Assembly (NCBI GenBank): GCA_023079485.1
Contig: CM041083.1
Span: 60,827,810 to 60,891,809 of the forward strand
Length of the DNA: 64,000 nt
Origin: Archilochus colubris
Lineage: Eukaryota; Chordata; Aves; Apodiformes; Trochilidae
Direction: 5' to 3'
The notes beneath the pieces were generated by a model. It searched no databases. It had not been told where the DNA came from and was given only the letters and a program-made list of their open reading frames with translations. The translations under genes and the position numbers were made by a program. This document shows, piece by piece, positions 1 through 12,338 of the stretch (position 1 is the stretch's first letter; the number at the start of each line of letters is the position of its first letter).

Positions 1-3000
1 AAATATCAGGCCTTTCACATTTCACCTTTAAGGCCATGGTTATTTTTTTTTACTTGTTTTCACATACCTGGTAAAAAAGTAGACCTTCCAGAAAAGTAGA
101 ATCTGGCTTTTTCTCTTCAATTAAATTTTCATTCCTTCAGGTCTATGTGATGCTGTGAGACACTTGATGAATGTGATTCGCTTTGCAGATCCAGGTACAT
201 AGCTGCCTTTTCATGGCAAGGAATAGCATTTACTACCACAAAATAAGTCACTTTGGGAACTCAGAAAAATGTAAAAGCAAAATTTTCAAGCCTTTCCCTG
301 TATTACTGTGTGCAATTCTCAGTGATACCAACTTATATCAGCAGAGGAAAGCATTAGACTGTTACATTTCTACCCAACCAGTAGTTCACCGTTTTTCTAC
401 CCTCTGTCTACATATTTATGCCAGACATATGACAAATATTTTCTAAATTGGTTATATCTGCTTCTGTTCAGCGAAATGACGTGGTAAATCTAAACCACTG
501 CCTTCAAAGTTAACTTTTGAGTCCTCCAGGTTTTTTCAAGCTGTAAAGAAAACAATCCCTAATAATTTTCAGTTATTTTCCCCAAACCTCACATTTCTCC
601 TTTTATCTAAACCTACAATTTGGCTTCCTGATAACTAGTAATTTATGAACATGGAGTTAGAGCACCATGCTCTTCATGTACAAGATGTCTGAAAAAGGTA
701 CTAAGAATATCTTGGGTTATATATTTCAGAATCTCAATTTAAATGCAGATTTTTAAGTCCCCAGTTAAGCATCCATGAGGGGTGTCTCTCACTTGATTAA
801 AATACCAATAAGGAAAATATTTTTGATTTAACATTTTCTTCCACAGAGTGAACACAGTTCACAAGGAGTCCCAAAGAAGATCAAGTGAGATGGATAATAT
901 CTTCAAGGAAATTTCCAGGTAATGCAGTAATTCTCCATGTAGGGCTTTTTCAGCAGAACAAAATTCCCATTTACTTACTCACCAAGCAGCTAATACATTT
1001 CAGCTGGTGCCGATGTATTTTTTCTTTTCTCATCTAAGTTAATATTTATCAGTACAATAACTCTGAACCAATGAGAGGTCCTGCTGGAGATGAAAAGCCC
1101 AAAATAGCAATTTGGTACCTTGCACCCTGACAATGTTTCACACCACCCTGGAGCTAAAGGAGGTGCTTGTATTGACTAAGTCAAGGCACAAAGTTTGGCT
1201 GGCTATGCATAAATTCTAGGCTTTAGAAACAGACTCTACAACTGATTGGGAATGGTAACTTCTTTCAAGAGAAGGAAGCAATTTTAGGAAGTTTAGGCAA
1301 TCAGCCAGGTTACAGAATTAGATAAGATGGGTTCCTCCAGCACTTCCAGGAGTGCCTTTACTGCACCCAGTGCATCTATGTATACCAAATGATAATGAAT
1401 AACTCCCATAAGATATGCAAGTGTTTAATTATTTGGATATTTTGGGGGTTGGATTAACAAAAAACCTCCTCAAATGTTTTAAAGAAACTAGAGTTAAATA
1501 CAGTTTCATTTCATAAAGCTGTATAACATTTATGAGGTCCCAAGGAAAGATTCAACAGTGAGACTGAAAATTTATCACTGTTAATTCTTGTTTTAGCAGC
1601 TATATTACTCTCTAAAATAACTTTGAAATCAAATGCCTTTCATACAGTGGGTTGTCTGAGCTGATCTACAGAGCATGGAAAGAAGCCAAGCTAATGTGGA
1701 TTTTATTTCTTTTCTCTTTAAAGCCTAATTAAGGGACACACTGAAAATAACAAAAATTAGTCTTTTAGCAGGTGTCATAAGTGGAAGTGGGCTGATTAGA
1801 AGTCGAGGACTTTTTGTGGTGACCTGAGCATTCCAGAAGTGTCTTGGAATATGAAGGATTTGGATTTGATCAGTTTCCATTTGACTTTGCTCATTCTCAG
1901 AAGAGCCCACGGTAGGACTGCTGCCCTTGTACAGGAACAAGGAGCAGCACTGATGGACCTGGATCACCATACAAAGCCAGTAATTCAGACAACATCAATT
2001 TGCTCCTGGCCTCAGAAAAATTAATTCAAGGCAGGATAGGAGAAATGACTGCTGGGAACTATGGATGTATAACAGCATATGAGGAAATATCATTCAGCAT
2101 GATGATGAAAAGGGAAGGCATGTAAGAAGCCAAAAGTTCCTCTAGTCTTCCTGAGGCCAGGAGCTTTCCAGAGAGGTTAAGCCAGATGATGAGACACTCC
2201 AAGATGGTGGAATTCCTCTCGAATTTGATATTTGGCTCCTCCAGTCCCCTCAATACATTGTTTGCTCAGTGCAGTTCCCTAGTTCTTTTTTTTAAGTGGA
2301 TGTGGTTTAAATGCTATTGGTGTAGGAAGAATACAAGCACTCTGATGTTATTAGCTTTACTTCCAACCCTATTCCAAGGAATTGGACATTCAACCTCATT
2401 AGTCCATTAGAAAATGCATCCACCCAGGACTCTATTGTATGATTTATCATCAATAGAAGTTCTCAATGACATAAATTTTAGGATGCCCGATCCATCCTTC
2501 CTCTGTCTCTAAATTTATTTCTGCCTATTTGGGGTAGCTATCTAGTGTGTTTAACCTCCTGCATCTGTGGTAGAAAAAAAGTTGTTTGGTTGTTTGTTTT
2601 TTTAACCCTACTGGTGATGACCAGTAATGCCATAATTGCCACAAAAGACAGAGACACATACAGCCATCATATCTCAGTTCATATTTTCCTGTTCCTTAAA
2701 TATTTCTTGATATAGTATGGACATTTTTCAAACTGTTCTGGATTTTTTTTTCCTTCTCATAGGGGTTTATTTCCCTGTACAGCTGTTAGGCTTATTCTTT
2801 CATGTGTCCACATTACATAAGTATCAGCCTTTTAAGAAGTATTTTTCCTTGTAAGCTCTAGTCCATTTTTCAAAATTGCTTTCAACCTCCAGATTCAACC
2901 TGATGCTGTTGAAATAATTAGTTTAAAAAAATAACCCCTAACACATCAAATCCTGCTAGAAACCCCAAAACTAAACAAAAAAAATATTTCTTTATAGCCA

Positions 3001-4485
3001 TACCTGAAGCTCATTTTCAAATGTCTTACATTTTAACCTCAGTGTTGTACTTCCTGAGAGTAATATTCTGTAACAAGGATGGCTTGTGTGGGAAGCAACA
3101 TCAGCCTTGTTTAATCTTGTTTGCTGTAGTGTGAGCTAGTTCCCAGGAGGTGCCAACCACATCCAGATTCCACTGCAGTCTCTCACAACTGCAGATGCCC
3201 TGCAGTTACTTTGATATTTAGGATCTGATTCTGCTGTAGCATTAATGCTTCCATTCCTTGAGATTGGGGAAAGGATGTTTCTGAATCCTGCTCCAAGATT
3301 TCAGGCCTGCTCAGGTGTTTGTCAGTGATTTTTCATTCCTATTAATATTAATTTCTTCTTTCTCTATTTACCAACTTAATCTGAAAAATTTAATGGTTAT
3401 AATTCAATTGCCAGATAGAATGGATTTGGATGATTAGGAAGTCTTCATGATGCACTATTTTGAGCTTTGAAAGCAGCAACGGGGGCTCCATGCAACTACA
3501 AAATTGTAAAAGTAAAAGGAGAAAGGAGTTTAATCACAGTGCAGAGAGTTATTTAACTGTGAAGCCTCTTCTCTTAAAACTGTATAATACAAATGTATAA
3601 AACTCTTCTGTCTAAGGTCTGCTAAAATCCTGCTGACTGAAATGAGCTCTACATGGAGTAAAGAATCAGCTGAGAAAGTAGCTCTTTTTCCTTTTCTTTC
3701 TTGTGATTTTCCTAACATTTTTTGATCCTGTAGCACTTGAGTCCTAACACAAACTAGGAGATGTATCTTCTGTGTGGTTTCTGGTATTGCAACGTTGCTT
3801 TACTCTGTCCTGTCACTTGAGCCTACTGGAGTTTGCTGCCAGGGGCAAAGAGGAAATGCATGGCAAACACTGTGTTCCCAGAAGCCTTCTAGATTTTCCA
3901 GACTACCTGCCAAGCACAGTGGTTTGTGTAAACTGACTTTGTTCTCAATTTCAGCTGCAATAAAATATTCAAGTTTCAAATCTCCCTGGCAAGTGGGACT
4001 GTAACACTTCTCCGGAATACTCCTTTCCAGAACTTCTGAAATCAAAAGCCAAGACTTCCATATAACCATTAAAAAAAACATCTTCTTTTTCAGTTAGTCA
4101 TAAGCTCATCATTTGCTACTGCCTTGGAAAATGCTGGAAGGGTGGGCCCTAACGGTGCAAAAAGGGGGTCCACAAATTTGCTCTCAAGAAATATGTACTT
4201 ATTAGAAAAAATGAAGGAATATGGATGAATGCTGTCATTCAAAACTCAGCTCATACCCCTGTAGCCTGTTAAGAGATTCTCAAGTATAGGTACAATAAAG
4301 CTGCATGATGTGACCCTGGGAAAGCACTGAGGAATTACTCAGTAGTGTAATATTCTAATGATCATAAATTTGAATTGACTTGGGGTTTATTTTGTGGAAA
4401 AAAAACCCAAACCAAAACAAAAACCAAACAACAAAAGGAAAAAAAAGACACTATAACTACTTGAATGGTTGGGGCATTTGCTGCC
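1..4485. other. Intergenic, no feature recognised
   Basis: This is AT-rich single-copy-looking DNA. Open frames are short and overlap on both strands without any family resemblance. No repeat, RNA gene or regulatory cluster was recognised. An A/C-rich tract occupies 4399-4450. Confidence 0.7.
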
Positions 4486-4987
4486 TTATTCATTTGGGCC
4501 CCTCAGTTTAGGAAGGATATCGAGGTCCTGGAGCAGGTCCAAAGGAGGGCAACCAGGCTGGTGAAGGGACTTGAGCAAAGACCCTATGAGGAGAGGCTGA
4601 GGGAGCTGGGGGTGTTCAGCCTGGAGAAGAGGAGGCTCAGGGGAGACCTCATCACTCTCTACAACTCCCTGAAAGGAGGGGGTAGCCAGGTGGGGTTTGG
4701 TCTCTTTTCCCAGGCAACTCTCAGCAAGACAAGAGGGCACGGTCTCAAGTTGTGCCAGGGGAGGTTTAGGTTGGATATTAGAAAGAATTTCTTTATGGAT
4801 AGGGTGATCAGACATTGGAATGGGCTGCCCAGGGAAGTAGTGGATTCTCCGTCTCTGGAGATATTTAAAAAGAGACTGGATGTGGCACTCAGTGCCATGG
4901 GCTGGGAACTGCAGCGGTGGTTCAAGGGTTGGACTTGATGATCTCTGAGGTCCCTTCCAACCCAGCCAATTCTATGATTCTATGATT
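4486..4987 (+). mobile_element. CR1 LINE, 3' end
   Basis: The frame carries the C-terminal part of CR1 ORF2 ([18 protein letters not shown], then [20 protein letters not shown]), followed by the CR1 3' UTR. It ends in the typical repeated ATTCTATG tail. The copy is 5'-truncated in the normal CR1 manner and only moderately diverged. Its last ~370 bp are nearly the same as the copy at 46.6 kb, so both belong to one subfamily. An A/C-rich tract at 4399-4450 lies just upstream. Confidence 0.92.
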
Positions 4988-5217
4988 TTCCAGTACATCC
5001 CTAAATAATTTAATGTTACACCAAGCACTGGGATGTATCAGAAATTCTAGAACAATTTGACTTTCTTCCACCCAGTTGTCCTGCCTTATTTCCCAAACCC
5101 CTGAAATATATGCATGGCTTCCACGGAAAGCAGGAGGTTTTCTGGCATTGCAACACATGCTATAACTTTGATAGTAAAAGTATCTACTCAAAGAGCACTT
5201 AATATGTTCAGAAGAGT

Positions 5218-5545
5218 TGAGGTAGGATCTACTGAAATCATCTGGTCTAACCTTGCTGATCAAGCAGGGTCACCTACAACTGCTGCCTAGAGTTGTGTCC
5301 AGTTGGATTTTTAGTATGTCCACAGATGAGATTCCATATACTATGTGGAATAGTGTTCCAGTGTTTGGCTATTCAGGGTAAAAATAAATTTCTTTGTGTT
5401 CAGATTGAATTTTCCAATTTTTAACTTTTTCTCCATTAGCTCTTGTCCTGCCACTGAGGAGTACAGAGAAGAGGCTGGATGCCTTCACTTCATTTCCTTC
5501 CTTTAATAGACCCTGGTAAGATCCTCCTCTGAACCTTCTCTTCTC
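5218..5545 (-). mobile_element. CR1 LINE, old 3' fragment
   Basis: Read on the minus strand, this matches the CR1 3' region: Leu/Glu-rich ORF2 end, the frequent GACAAGAG(C)TAATGG-type segment, and the 'gatgatttcagtagatcctacc' region near the 3' end (here 5218-5240). It has many substitutions and has lost the octamer tail. It lies in opposite orientation to the fresher copy just to its left. Confidence 0.7.
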
Positions 5546-5754
5546 TGGCTTATTGCTAGCTTCATGCTTTATCTGTTTATCTAGAAGGGAAAAATCTGTT
5601 TCTGGTTGTGGTTCATTATTCTGAGGAGTTTGGACACTTCTCTGAATTCCTGTAAAACGCCTTAAATGTTTAATAAGCAGATTTAAAGAAAACTGCAAGC
5701 CTCAGTGGTTTTCATTAGCCTGACATAAGTGGCTAAGAATTTTGCTTACATTGA

Positions 5755-5928
5755 ATTTAGTTCAAAGAGCTGTGGAATCTCCTTTGCTAGAGACCTCCAA
5801 GACCTCTCTGGACATGTTTCTGTGTGATGTGCCCTGGGTGATCCTGCTTTGGCAGGGGGGTTGGTACTCAATGACCTTTAGAGGTCCCTTCAGACCCCTA
5901 CCAGTCTATGATCTTATGATACTTGGCC
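5755..5928 (+). mobile_element. CR1 LINE, old 3' tail
   Basis: The segment reads through the usual CR1 3' end order: 'gtggaatctcc', 'gagacctccaagacc', 'gtgccctgggtgatcctgct', 'ggcaggggggttgg', 'gaggtcccttc'. It finishes with a decayed TCTATGATCTTATGAT tail. Only about 170 bp remain. Confidence 0.8.
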
Positions 5929-8755
5929 CACTCTTTTTTGTGGAAAACTTATAATTGCGATGGCATATGGTTTAATAAAACTGTGTGTGTATCCTTATTG
6001 ATAAACTCATTACCATCTTGATAGCAAAAGGCTTATAATTTCATTGGAAAAAATATAATTATATTTTCCAAGTATTCCATGAACTACACAAAAAACAAAA
6101 GATGTTTGCTATAAATGTTTTATCTGTTTCGACATGGTAGAAAAAGCAAGAAATGCTGATAGAAGGGCATTTTGGTTTATTTTAAGCATCAACGTATGCT
6201 GCAGTGCTACACAACAGATGGGAGAGAAGCCAGAAATAGAGCAATGAAAGTATAGCATGGAGTTTGCTAAATTTGTGGCAAAATCAATCATGGTAAGCAC
6301 AGAATTTGATCCAGGAGTTAAAATGGGAATTGGAGTTGCCTCCATACACAGTGTCATGGTCTGCTGGATTGCCTGTTGCAGAACCACCACCATGTTCTCA
6401 TTGACTTCTGTTAGCTCTGGGAATAAACTATTTTATCGAGAAGTTCAGAAATTAACTACTTGTAAAATACCATCAGCAACTGGTAAAACAGAGAACATGA
6501 AAACACTTTCAAAAAGTAAAAAGTGGTTTGCAATAGCTTTGTCCACACTGGGCACAGTGGCTACTGGAAAGCTGGAAAAGAAATTCTTCAACTACAGTAA
6601 ACTGACTTCTGCTGTCAGTTTCAGAATATACAATTTTGAAGAACTTGGTCTTGTTTTTGTTACCCATATCAGAATCTTGCCAATTTTGTTAACAGATGGA
6701 CTGCAAATGTGCTGTCTGTTAGAGGTGTGACATGGTCTCTGCTATTGCTCATTGAATCAGAAAAATACATGCTTCGAAGTTTTTACTCCCCAGGCATCTT
6801 AAATTTTCTGAGATGCAGGGCTAGATGTATTCCTAAGCAAAACTCTGATCGAATTCCAGGAGAATTATAACCTCAGTGCCATCATGTGTAACTCATAAGA
6901 GACCTTTGTTGTATTTGAGGGTGTAGTCTTTAAGAACTGACAATAAAAGGTTAAGTGACTAAGAAAAGAGTTAATAGAAGGGCAGGTATCAAGGATATAA
7001 GGAATAATGGAGTAGCACTATGTATATATTTTTTTTTTTTTAGCCAGCAGGAAAAACTGCAAATGAAGCAGATGTGCTGTGAAGCAAACACAAGCTAAAG
7101 AGCAGCAGAGAGGGGGAATAAAATGGGCATGGATCAAAATATTTTGGTTTTGCAAAAGAGAAGCTCTTGTTGTTTCATCCTGGTGTCAAGTCTTTTCTGT
7201 AAACATCTCTGTATTTCTTTTCAAGCTTTTATTTGGACCAATAAGCCCAAAACATTTCAAGAAAACAAAACAAAATTTTACACTATTGGAGTGTATAGTT
7301 TGGGAAGAAGAGAGGTTCCAGTTGAAATGTCAACAAAACTGGCAGACTGTTGAAAAAACATTTCAACAACAAGAAAAGAAGAAAATCAGTTCCAGTATAC
7401 TCACTAGTTATAGAAGATAAACACAAAAAAATCCTGACAATCTGCAACTTAGTGGAAGTCTTCATTTGTAAAGGATATGTAAAGAGCACAGAACTCAAGA
7501 CATCAGAAGTTTTCCTCTGTTTTGGCAAGGTGGAAGAAAAGAGCATATACAAATGCTCTTGAATTTTATATTTTTTTTTTTTAATTTTTTATTTTCTATT
7601 TTATTTTTTAAAACTATGCTGAAACAATTGCTAGATGTGTTCTCCAGGATGCAGCACTCAATTACCTTTTGCCATTCTGTGCCATTCCTTTTAGCTGAAG
7701 TTCACAAAAGCTTGTAGATTTGGGGAACTATGATGCAAATTTTTAAAGATGTTTTCTAGATCTAACGTTCAGGGAAATGGAATGAGATATTGAAAAGCCT
7801 CTGAAATACAAGCCCATATCCTTTCATGTGTACATACCCTAGGTTTGCCTTATAAGCCAGTGCTCCATTATGGCAAGAGTAAGCTCAAAAACTGCCTATG
7901 AAATAGCCTCATGTATGTCAACACAATCCTACAGCATTCCTTGAAAATGCAAGCATTGAACTTGTTATTTCCTACTAGATACATCTTATTTTGATCTCAA
8001 AAAGTGGGAGAAGGAGCCCTTCCTCTATCAGAGCAACAAGATGCCTGTCTCAGCGTAGATTTCTTCAAGGATTTGGGGACTGGAACCCAGGAGCTGAATT
8101 TCTAATTCTTTGCTGTCCCTTCTCACAAATCCTGCTCACACAGAAATTGTGGTTTCCTTACTAAAAGTAACAACAAAGTTCTCTATTCTTCAAATAGGCA
8201 GATAGGTTTATGTTTTACTGTCCAAGACACAAACAGAGGCTGATGAGGCCTCTGTGAGTGTGGGGACAGCAGGAAGAGCTCCAAAAGTTGAATTTTCTCC
8301 ATGTGGCTGAGCAACATTTGCCTTTGCTAACTAATTCGGGTAACACTAATACAAATAATTTAAAGGCAGTTCTGGAATAGGTTGATAATTATAAAATTAG
8401 ATAGGTAAATTGGAAAAACGTGGCTTTGAGTTTTTTGGTGCCCCCTTCTCAGCTGTCAGTCCCTGGGCGTGCTTAACACATTGCCTGAAAACCCTTTCAG
8501 AACAGGAATTCCCAGCGAGATTGTGGCCCATGGGCAGCAGTGAACACCACTGTCAAAGAAATTCTTCATGTAACAGGTAAAAGCAGAGTTAGGTTACAGG
8601 AGAAACAGGGTTTGGTATGGTCCTGAGGCAAAGAGATGCAGTGTAGGATCCACCTGGATGCCAGTACTGCAACCAAGGATGGAGCAGCATCTTCTCTCAT
8701 TATTTGCCAGGATGCTTAATCATGTTCTCCATGCCACTTTTTTTGAGAAAAAAAC
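5929..8755. other. Intergenic, no gene supported
   Basis: Apart from the unidentified open stretch at 6134-6730 and T-rich tracts at 7029-7042 and about 7568-7610, nothing was recognised. The frames at 7079-7562 overlap in several phases and look like chance. Confidence 0.65.
6134..6730 (+). other. Unidentified open stretch (198 codons, one in-frame TGA)
   Basis: A frame opens at ATG 6134, is broken once by TGA at 6245-6247, restarts at ATG 6257 and continues for 157 codons to TGA 6728-6730. I do not recognise the peptide. It has no clear domain, signal peptide or repeat, and no splice-like edges or poly-A tract marks it as a retrocopy. A 94-codon frame is also open on the opposite strand at 6109-6393. 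In AT-rich DNA of this length one such frame can arise by chance, so it should be treated as non-coding unless supported. Confidence 0.15.
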
Positions 8756-9479
8756 TGTCCTGCTTTGAGCCAGGATAGAACCAGTTTTCTTTCTTTTCAC
8801 TTTTCATTTAAGTAGCTGCAGTTGCTGAAATTAATGGTATTTTTAGCAGTCAGTGTCTGCTTCTAGCACTGCTAAAGTTCGGTGTTTGTAGTTATGGCTA
8901 GAGAATGGTATGCAGAACTAAAGCCACTGCTTGGTTTTAAAAAAACACCTTATGTTTTGGAAAAGGGGTAAAGGGGTCACACCTGCAACCCCCCTTTGCG
9001 GAGGAGTAGATCAGACAGGTGACCTAAATAGACCAAATGAGTATTCCAACCCATACACGTCATACTGAATATAAACTTGTGAGATCATAAGGGTCAAGTT
9101 CTCTTTATCCATGGCTGGTGTCCTGAGAGGATTCTGTTCATCTGCCTTTGATCCTGATCTGTATCATTCCTGAATCAGTGAGTTCTTGCATCTAGCTCCA
9201 TTCTGCTGCTGACTCCAGGAGCCCAGTTTCGGACTTTCCCAGGCCATGCCCTGCAACCTTGTTATTGATATGAGCATTACTAGGGGGGGAAATTCTATTG
9301 ATTCTGTATATATTTCATCATTTTCCTTCTCTTCACGACTGTCTCATTAAGGCTGTGTAGTTTAGTTTCCGACCTGCAAATCTCTCTCTCTTATTCTCTT
9401 TCCTTTCCTTATAGGGAAGGGAGAGATAATAGAGAGCATCTGTCTTTCATTTAATTGCTGGTCCAGCTTTAAACCATGA
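8756..9479 (+). mobile_element. ERVL-type solo LTR
   Basis: The sequence starts TGTCCTGCTTTGAGCCAGGA, which matches the start of a common avian ERVL-family LTR. It then shows a 'gaccaaatgagtattccaacccat' block, GTCAT and a TATAAA at 9070-9075 in the expected order. It ends with the 'ttaaaccatga' 3' terminus, whose final CA has been lost. No internal gag-pol sequence is attached, so it is a solo LTR. The 3' edge is approximate, and flanking duplications cannot be judged because both sides are A-rich. The family assignment is from memory. Confidence 0.7.
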
Positions 9480-9837
9480 AAAAAAAAATGCAGTGAGTCT
9501 TTAATATAACAACTAGAAGGTTAATATATCTGCAAGGCTGTTAGAGAAGGAGAAAGGGCTGCTCACATTTTTCAGGAAATTGACAGCAAATCTCCAGGAT
9601 CAACTGGTTTGAAATAAAATGCTCAGGGAATTACATTTCAGCCCAGACCTCGCAAAGTCCTGGTTATCCTCTTACTTCAGCAGAAGAAAAGGAAAGGGGA
9701 ACCTAGTTTGATGCCATGATTCACAGCAAAGTCGTGTTTTTTATTCCTTTCCATAGACTGGATTATACATGCCCAGTTCTGTGTATTGCTCTTCTGTGAC
9801 TACATCACTTTTGGAGGAGAATGAATTGAGAACAGCC
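9480..9837. other. Spacer between ERVL-type LTR and CR1
   Basis: There is no gag-pol similarity next to the LTR and no other feature, which supports the solo-LTR reading. Confidence 0.65.
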
Positions 9838-10508
9838 ATGAGGAGAAGGACTTGAGAGTGGTAGTTGTTGCTGAGCTCAACATAAGCAATGTGTGCTTGC
9901 AGCCCAGAAAGCCAACCTTGTCCCAGGTTGCATCAAAAGAAGTGTGGCCAGCAGGTCAAGGGAAGTGATTCTCCCCGTCGACTCTGCTCTTGTGAGACCC
10001 TACTTAGAGTACTGTGTCCAGTTCTGGAGTGCCCATCACAAAAAGGACATGGACCTCTTGGAATGAGTCCAGACAAGTGCCATGAAAATGATCAGAGCAC
10101 CTCTCCTATGAGAACAGGCTGAGAAATTTGGGGTTGTTCAGAAGAGAAGTCTCCAGGGAGACCTTATAGCAGCCTTCCAGTACCTGAAGGGGACAAGGGG
10201 ACCTGCAGGAAAGCTGAGGAGGGATTTTTTTTTTAAGGACATGTAGAGGTAGGACAAAAGGTAATGGTTTTAAGACAGAAGAAGGTAGATTTAGGTTAGA
10301 TATTAGGAAGTCACCTTCACTGTGAGGGTGGTGAGATGCTAGAACAGGTTGCCCAAGGAAGTTGTTGATGCCCTCTCCTTGGAAATGTTCAAGGCCAGGT
10401 TGGATGGGGCTTTGAGCAACCTGTTCTAGTGGGAGGTGTTCCTGTCCATGCAGGCAAGTTGGAACTAGATGATCATTAAGGTCCCTTCCAACCATTCTAT
10501 GATTCTAT
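9838..10508 (+). mobile_element. CR1 LINE, 3' part with ORF2 end
   Basis: A broken frame covers the CR1 ORF2 segment from the EKDL region through 'tactctgctcttgtgagaccc' and 'aaggacatggacctcttgg'. The standard 3' UTR ('ggttgcccaaggaagttgt', 'gatgatcattaaggtccc') follows, with an ATTCTATGATTCTATG tail. Frameshifts make it non-functional. It is about 670 bp long and 5'-truncated. Confidence 0.92.
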
Positions 10509-12008
10509 GCTCCTTTACGCTTTCACTCCCCTGGTCCCCCTCTTTCTCCCTATTTTTTCCATCCAGTTTTTCTGCCTCTTCTTCCTATCTCTAGATACCA
10601 TATGTTAAGTGCTTTGTTGTTGCCCTCTAATATACCCTTGCCTTTTTGCCAGCATGGACAGGAAACTGTCTCCACAAACTCACTGATACAAGAGTGCTCT
10701 AGTTACTGCTCCCCATCACAAGAGCAGTCAGTGTGAAAAATAAATACAAGTCAAATAGGAAGAGCAATGATTCCTCTTCTAACCCACCAAGAAAATAATT
10801 CAGCTGAATGTGCTCTGATTTTCTTCAGTTATAGCAAAACATTAATTACTTCAATTCCTGTTCTCAGCAAGGCCCAGGGACATTACTATGAGAAAATCCA
10901 GCATTAGGAAAAGATGAAACACATCATAATAATGACTATAATTAAAGCATAGCTTGAGCTGAATATGTGTTTAAGGTTAAGGGACTGAGACATAATAGCG
11001 GATGCCTTAAATGTGTGCTTCGGTATAAACTCTTCATAAAGATAATATCCTATTTTAATTAAGTGTAGCTAATTAAAGTAAACAGCAGACTTCAGACTGC
11101 AGAGTTTATCTCATTTGCTGCACTGAGACAAAAGCAACTGAAGCCTTGTTGCAGTAAGACTGTATGGCAGTGCAAAATTCCCAGATCATCTGCTCCAACA
11201 GTTTTCCAGATACATTAGTAAATAGATCTCTGTGTGTATCTGGTTCCTTGGGTTTAGGAAGAAATGGAAGTATATCAGAGTGGAGGACAGGAAAGAGAAA
11301 CAGTCTATTTCTCTGCAAGAATCAGACACTCAGCATTAAACAAAGGTGAAATCAATTCTGCTACAAAATGGCCTGTGACATTTCTTTTTCCTGTGGGAAA
11401 TGAAAAAAGTGATAAACACTAAAGTGCTGGTAAAAGCTATTTCACCCACTAAACCATGTATCTTCTTTCCTCAGAGAATCAGACATTTCTTTTAATCAGA
11501 CTTTACAACAAAATATTTTTTGGCAACATCTAGAAAGAGAGAATGAGAAAAGCATTGGCAGAAAGTAAGCATAAAGCTCCAAATCCATATATAACCATTC
11601 TCCTGGTTTTTGACATCTTCCCTGTATTGGAGAACATTTTAAACATGCAGCTACCAGGACACTAGGATGTGGAAATCAGAGGTAAACAATAGTAAAACTT
11701 AGAATGAATGTGGTCTAACACTTTTGGGAAGGGCTTCATTGCCCTTCACAGCCACTCCACCATCAACAGCCTGAGAGCTACTTTAAAGCAGCAGCTGAGA
11801 AAGCTGTGAAGGGAAAGGAGAGCATATGGGGTTTTAGGGTTATTATTGCCTGCTCCCCACTCCTTCCCACAATCTTTATTGTGCCACATGGACACCTATT
11901 TTGGCCTTCATGCAATTTGTCCCTTGCCAGAGTCTTCACGTATTTATCTCCTTGGTGAAAGAATTGAAGGGGGGGCTACGGGCAGCTTCAGGAGGTTGTA
12001 AAGCACAA
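10509..12008. other. Intergenic, no feature recognised
   Basis: AT-rich DNA with only short overlapping frames lies between the CR1 at 9.8 kb and the solo LTR at 12.0 kb. Confidence 0.65.
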
Positions 12009-12014
12009 GTGGAG

Positions 12015-12165
12015 TGTAGCAGGAGGAGCCATTCTTGCTTCTGAGGCTCGACGAGCTGCTGGTCTCTTCCAGGACTCCAGCCACCACACAGCACTTCCAG
12101 GGTAGAAGTGTAGCGGGAAGAGCCCTTCTTGCTCCAGAGGCTCGACGAGCTGCTGGCCTCTCCAT
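12015..12165. repeat. Tandem duplication inside LTR U5 (period 94 bp)
   Basis: Two segments of about 56 bp are alike. Each begins TGTAGC(A/G)GGA, contains GAGGCTCGACGAGCTGCTGG and ends CTCTTCCA or CTCTCCA. The outer copy (12015-12071) abuts the target-site duplication, so the duplication was probably present when the element inserted. Confidence 0.75.
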
Positions 12166-12332
12166 ACCTCGCACCAGAGTGAGCTGAGGTGCCTTCTGTG
12201 GGTGTGTGTCCCACCTTTATTGGCCCCCTGATCTTGCTCATGCCCAATAGGGGCCTGTCCTAATCAGGCACAGGTGGACTCACACCCACTCACTGGCAAT
12301 TCGAGGCACCTGGTTTATCTCGTTTCTCTACA
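12015..12332 (-). mobile_element. ERVK-like solo LTR with duplicated U5
   Basis: On the minus strand this begins TGTAGAGAAACGAGATAAAC and ends CTACA, giving TG...CA ends with 5-bp terminal inverted repeats. It has an AATAAA polyadenylation signal at 12216-12221. It is flanked by GTGGAG (12009-12014) and GTGGCG (12333-12338), a 6-bp duplication with one mismatch, and 6 bp is the usual size for class II (ERVK-like) integrations. The U5 portion is present twice: about 56 bp at 12015-12071 recurs at 12109-12165, a period of 94. No internal region remains. The exact family name is not known to me. Confidence 0.75.
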
Positions 12333-12338
12333 GTGGCG

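Noticed and set aside
4659..4925. Minus-strand frames over CR1 copies, also at 10106-10495, 46609-46885 and 29755-30080
   Set aside because: They are antisense shadows of CR1 sequence, not genes.
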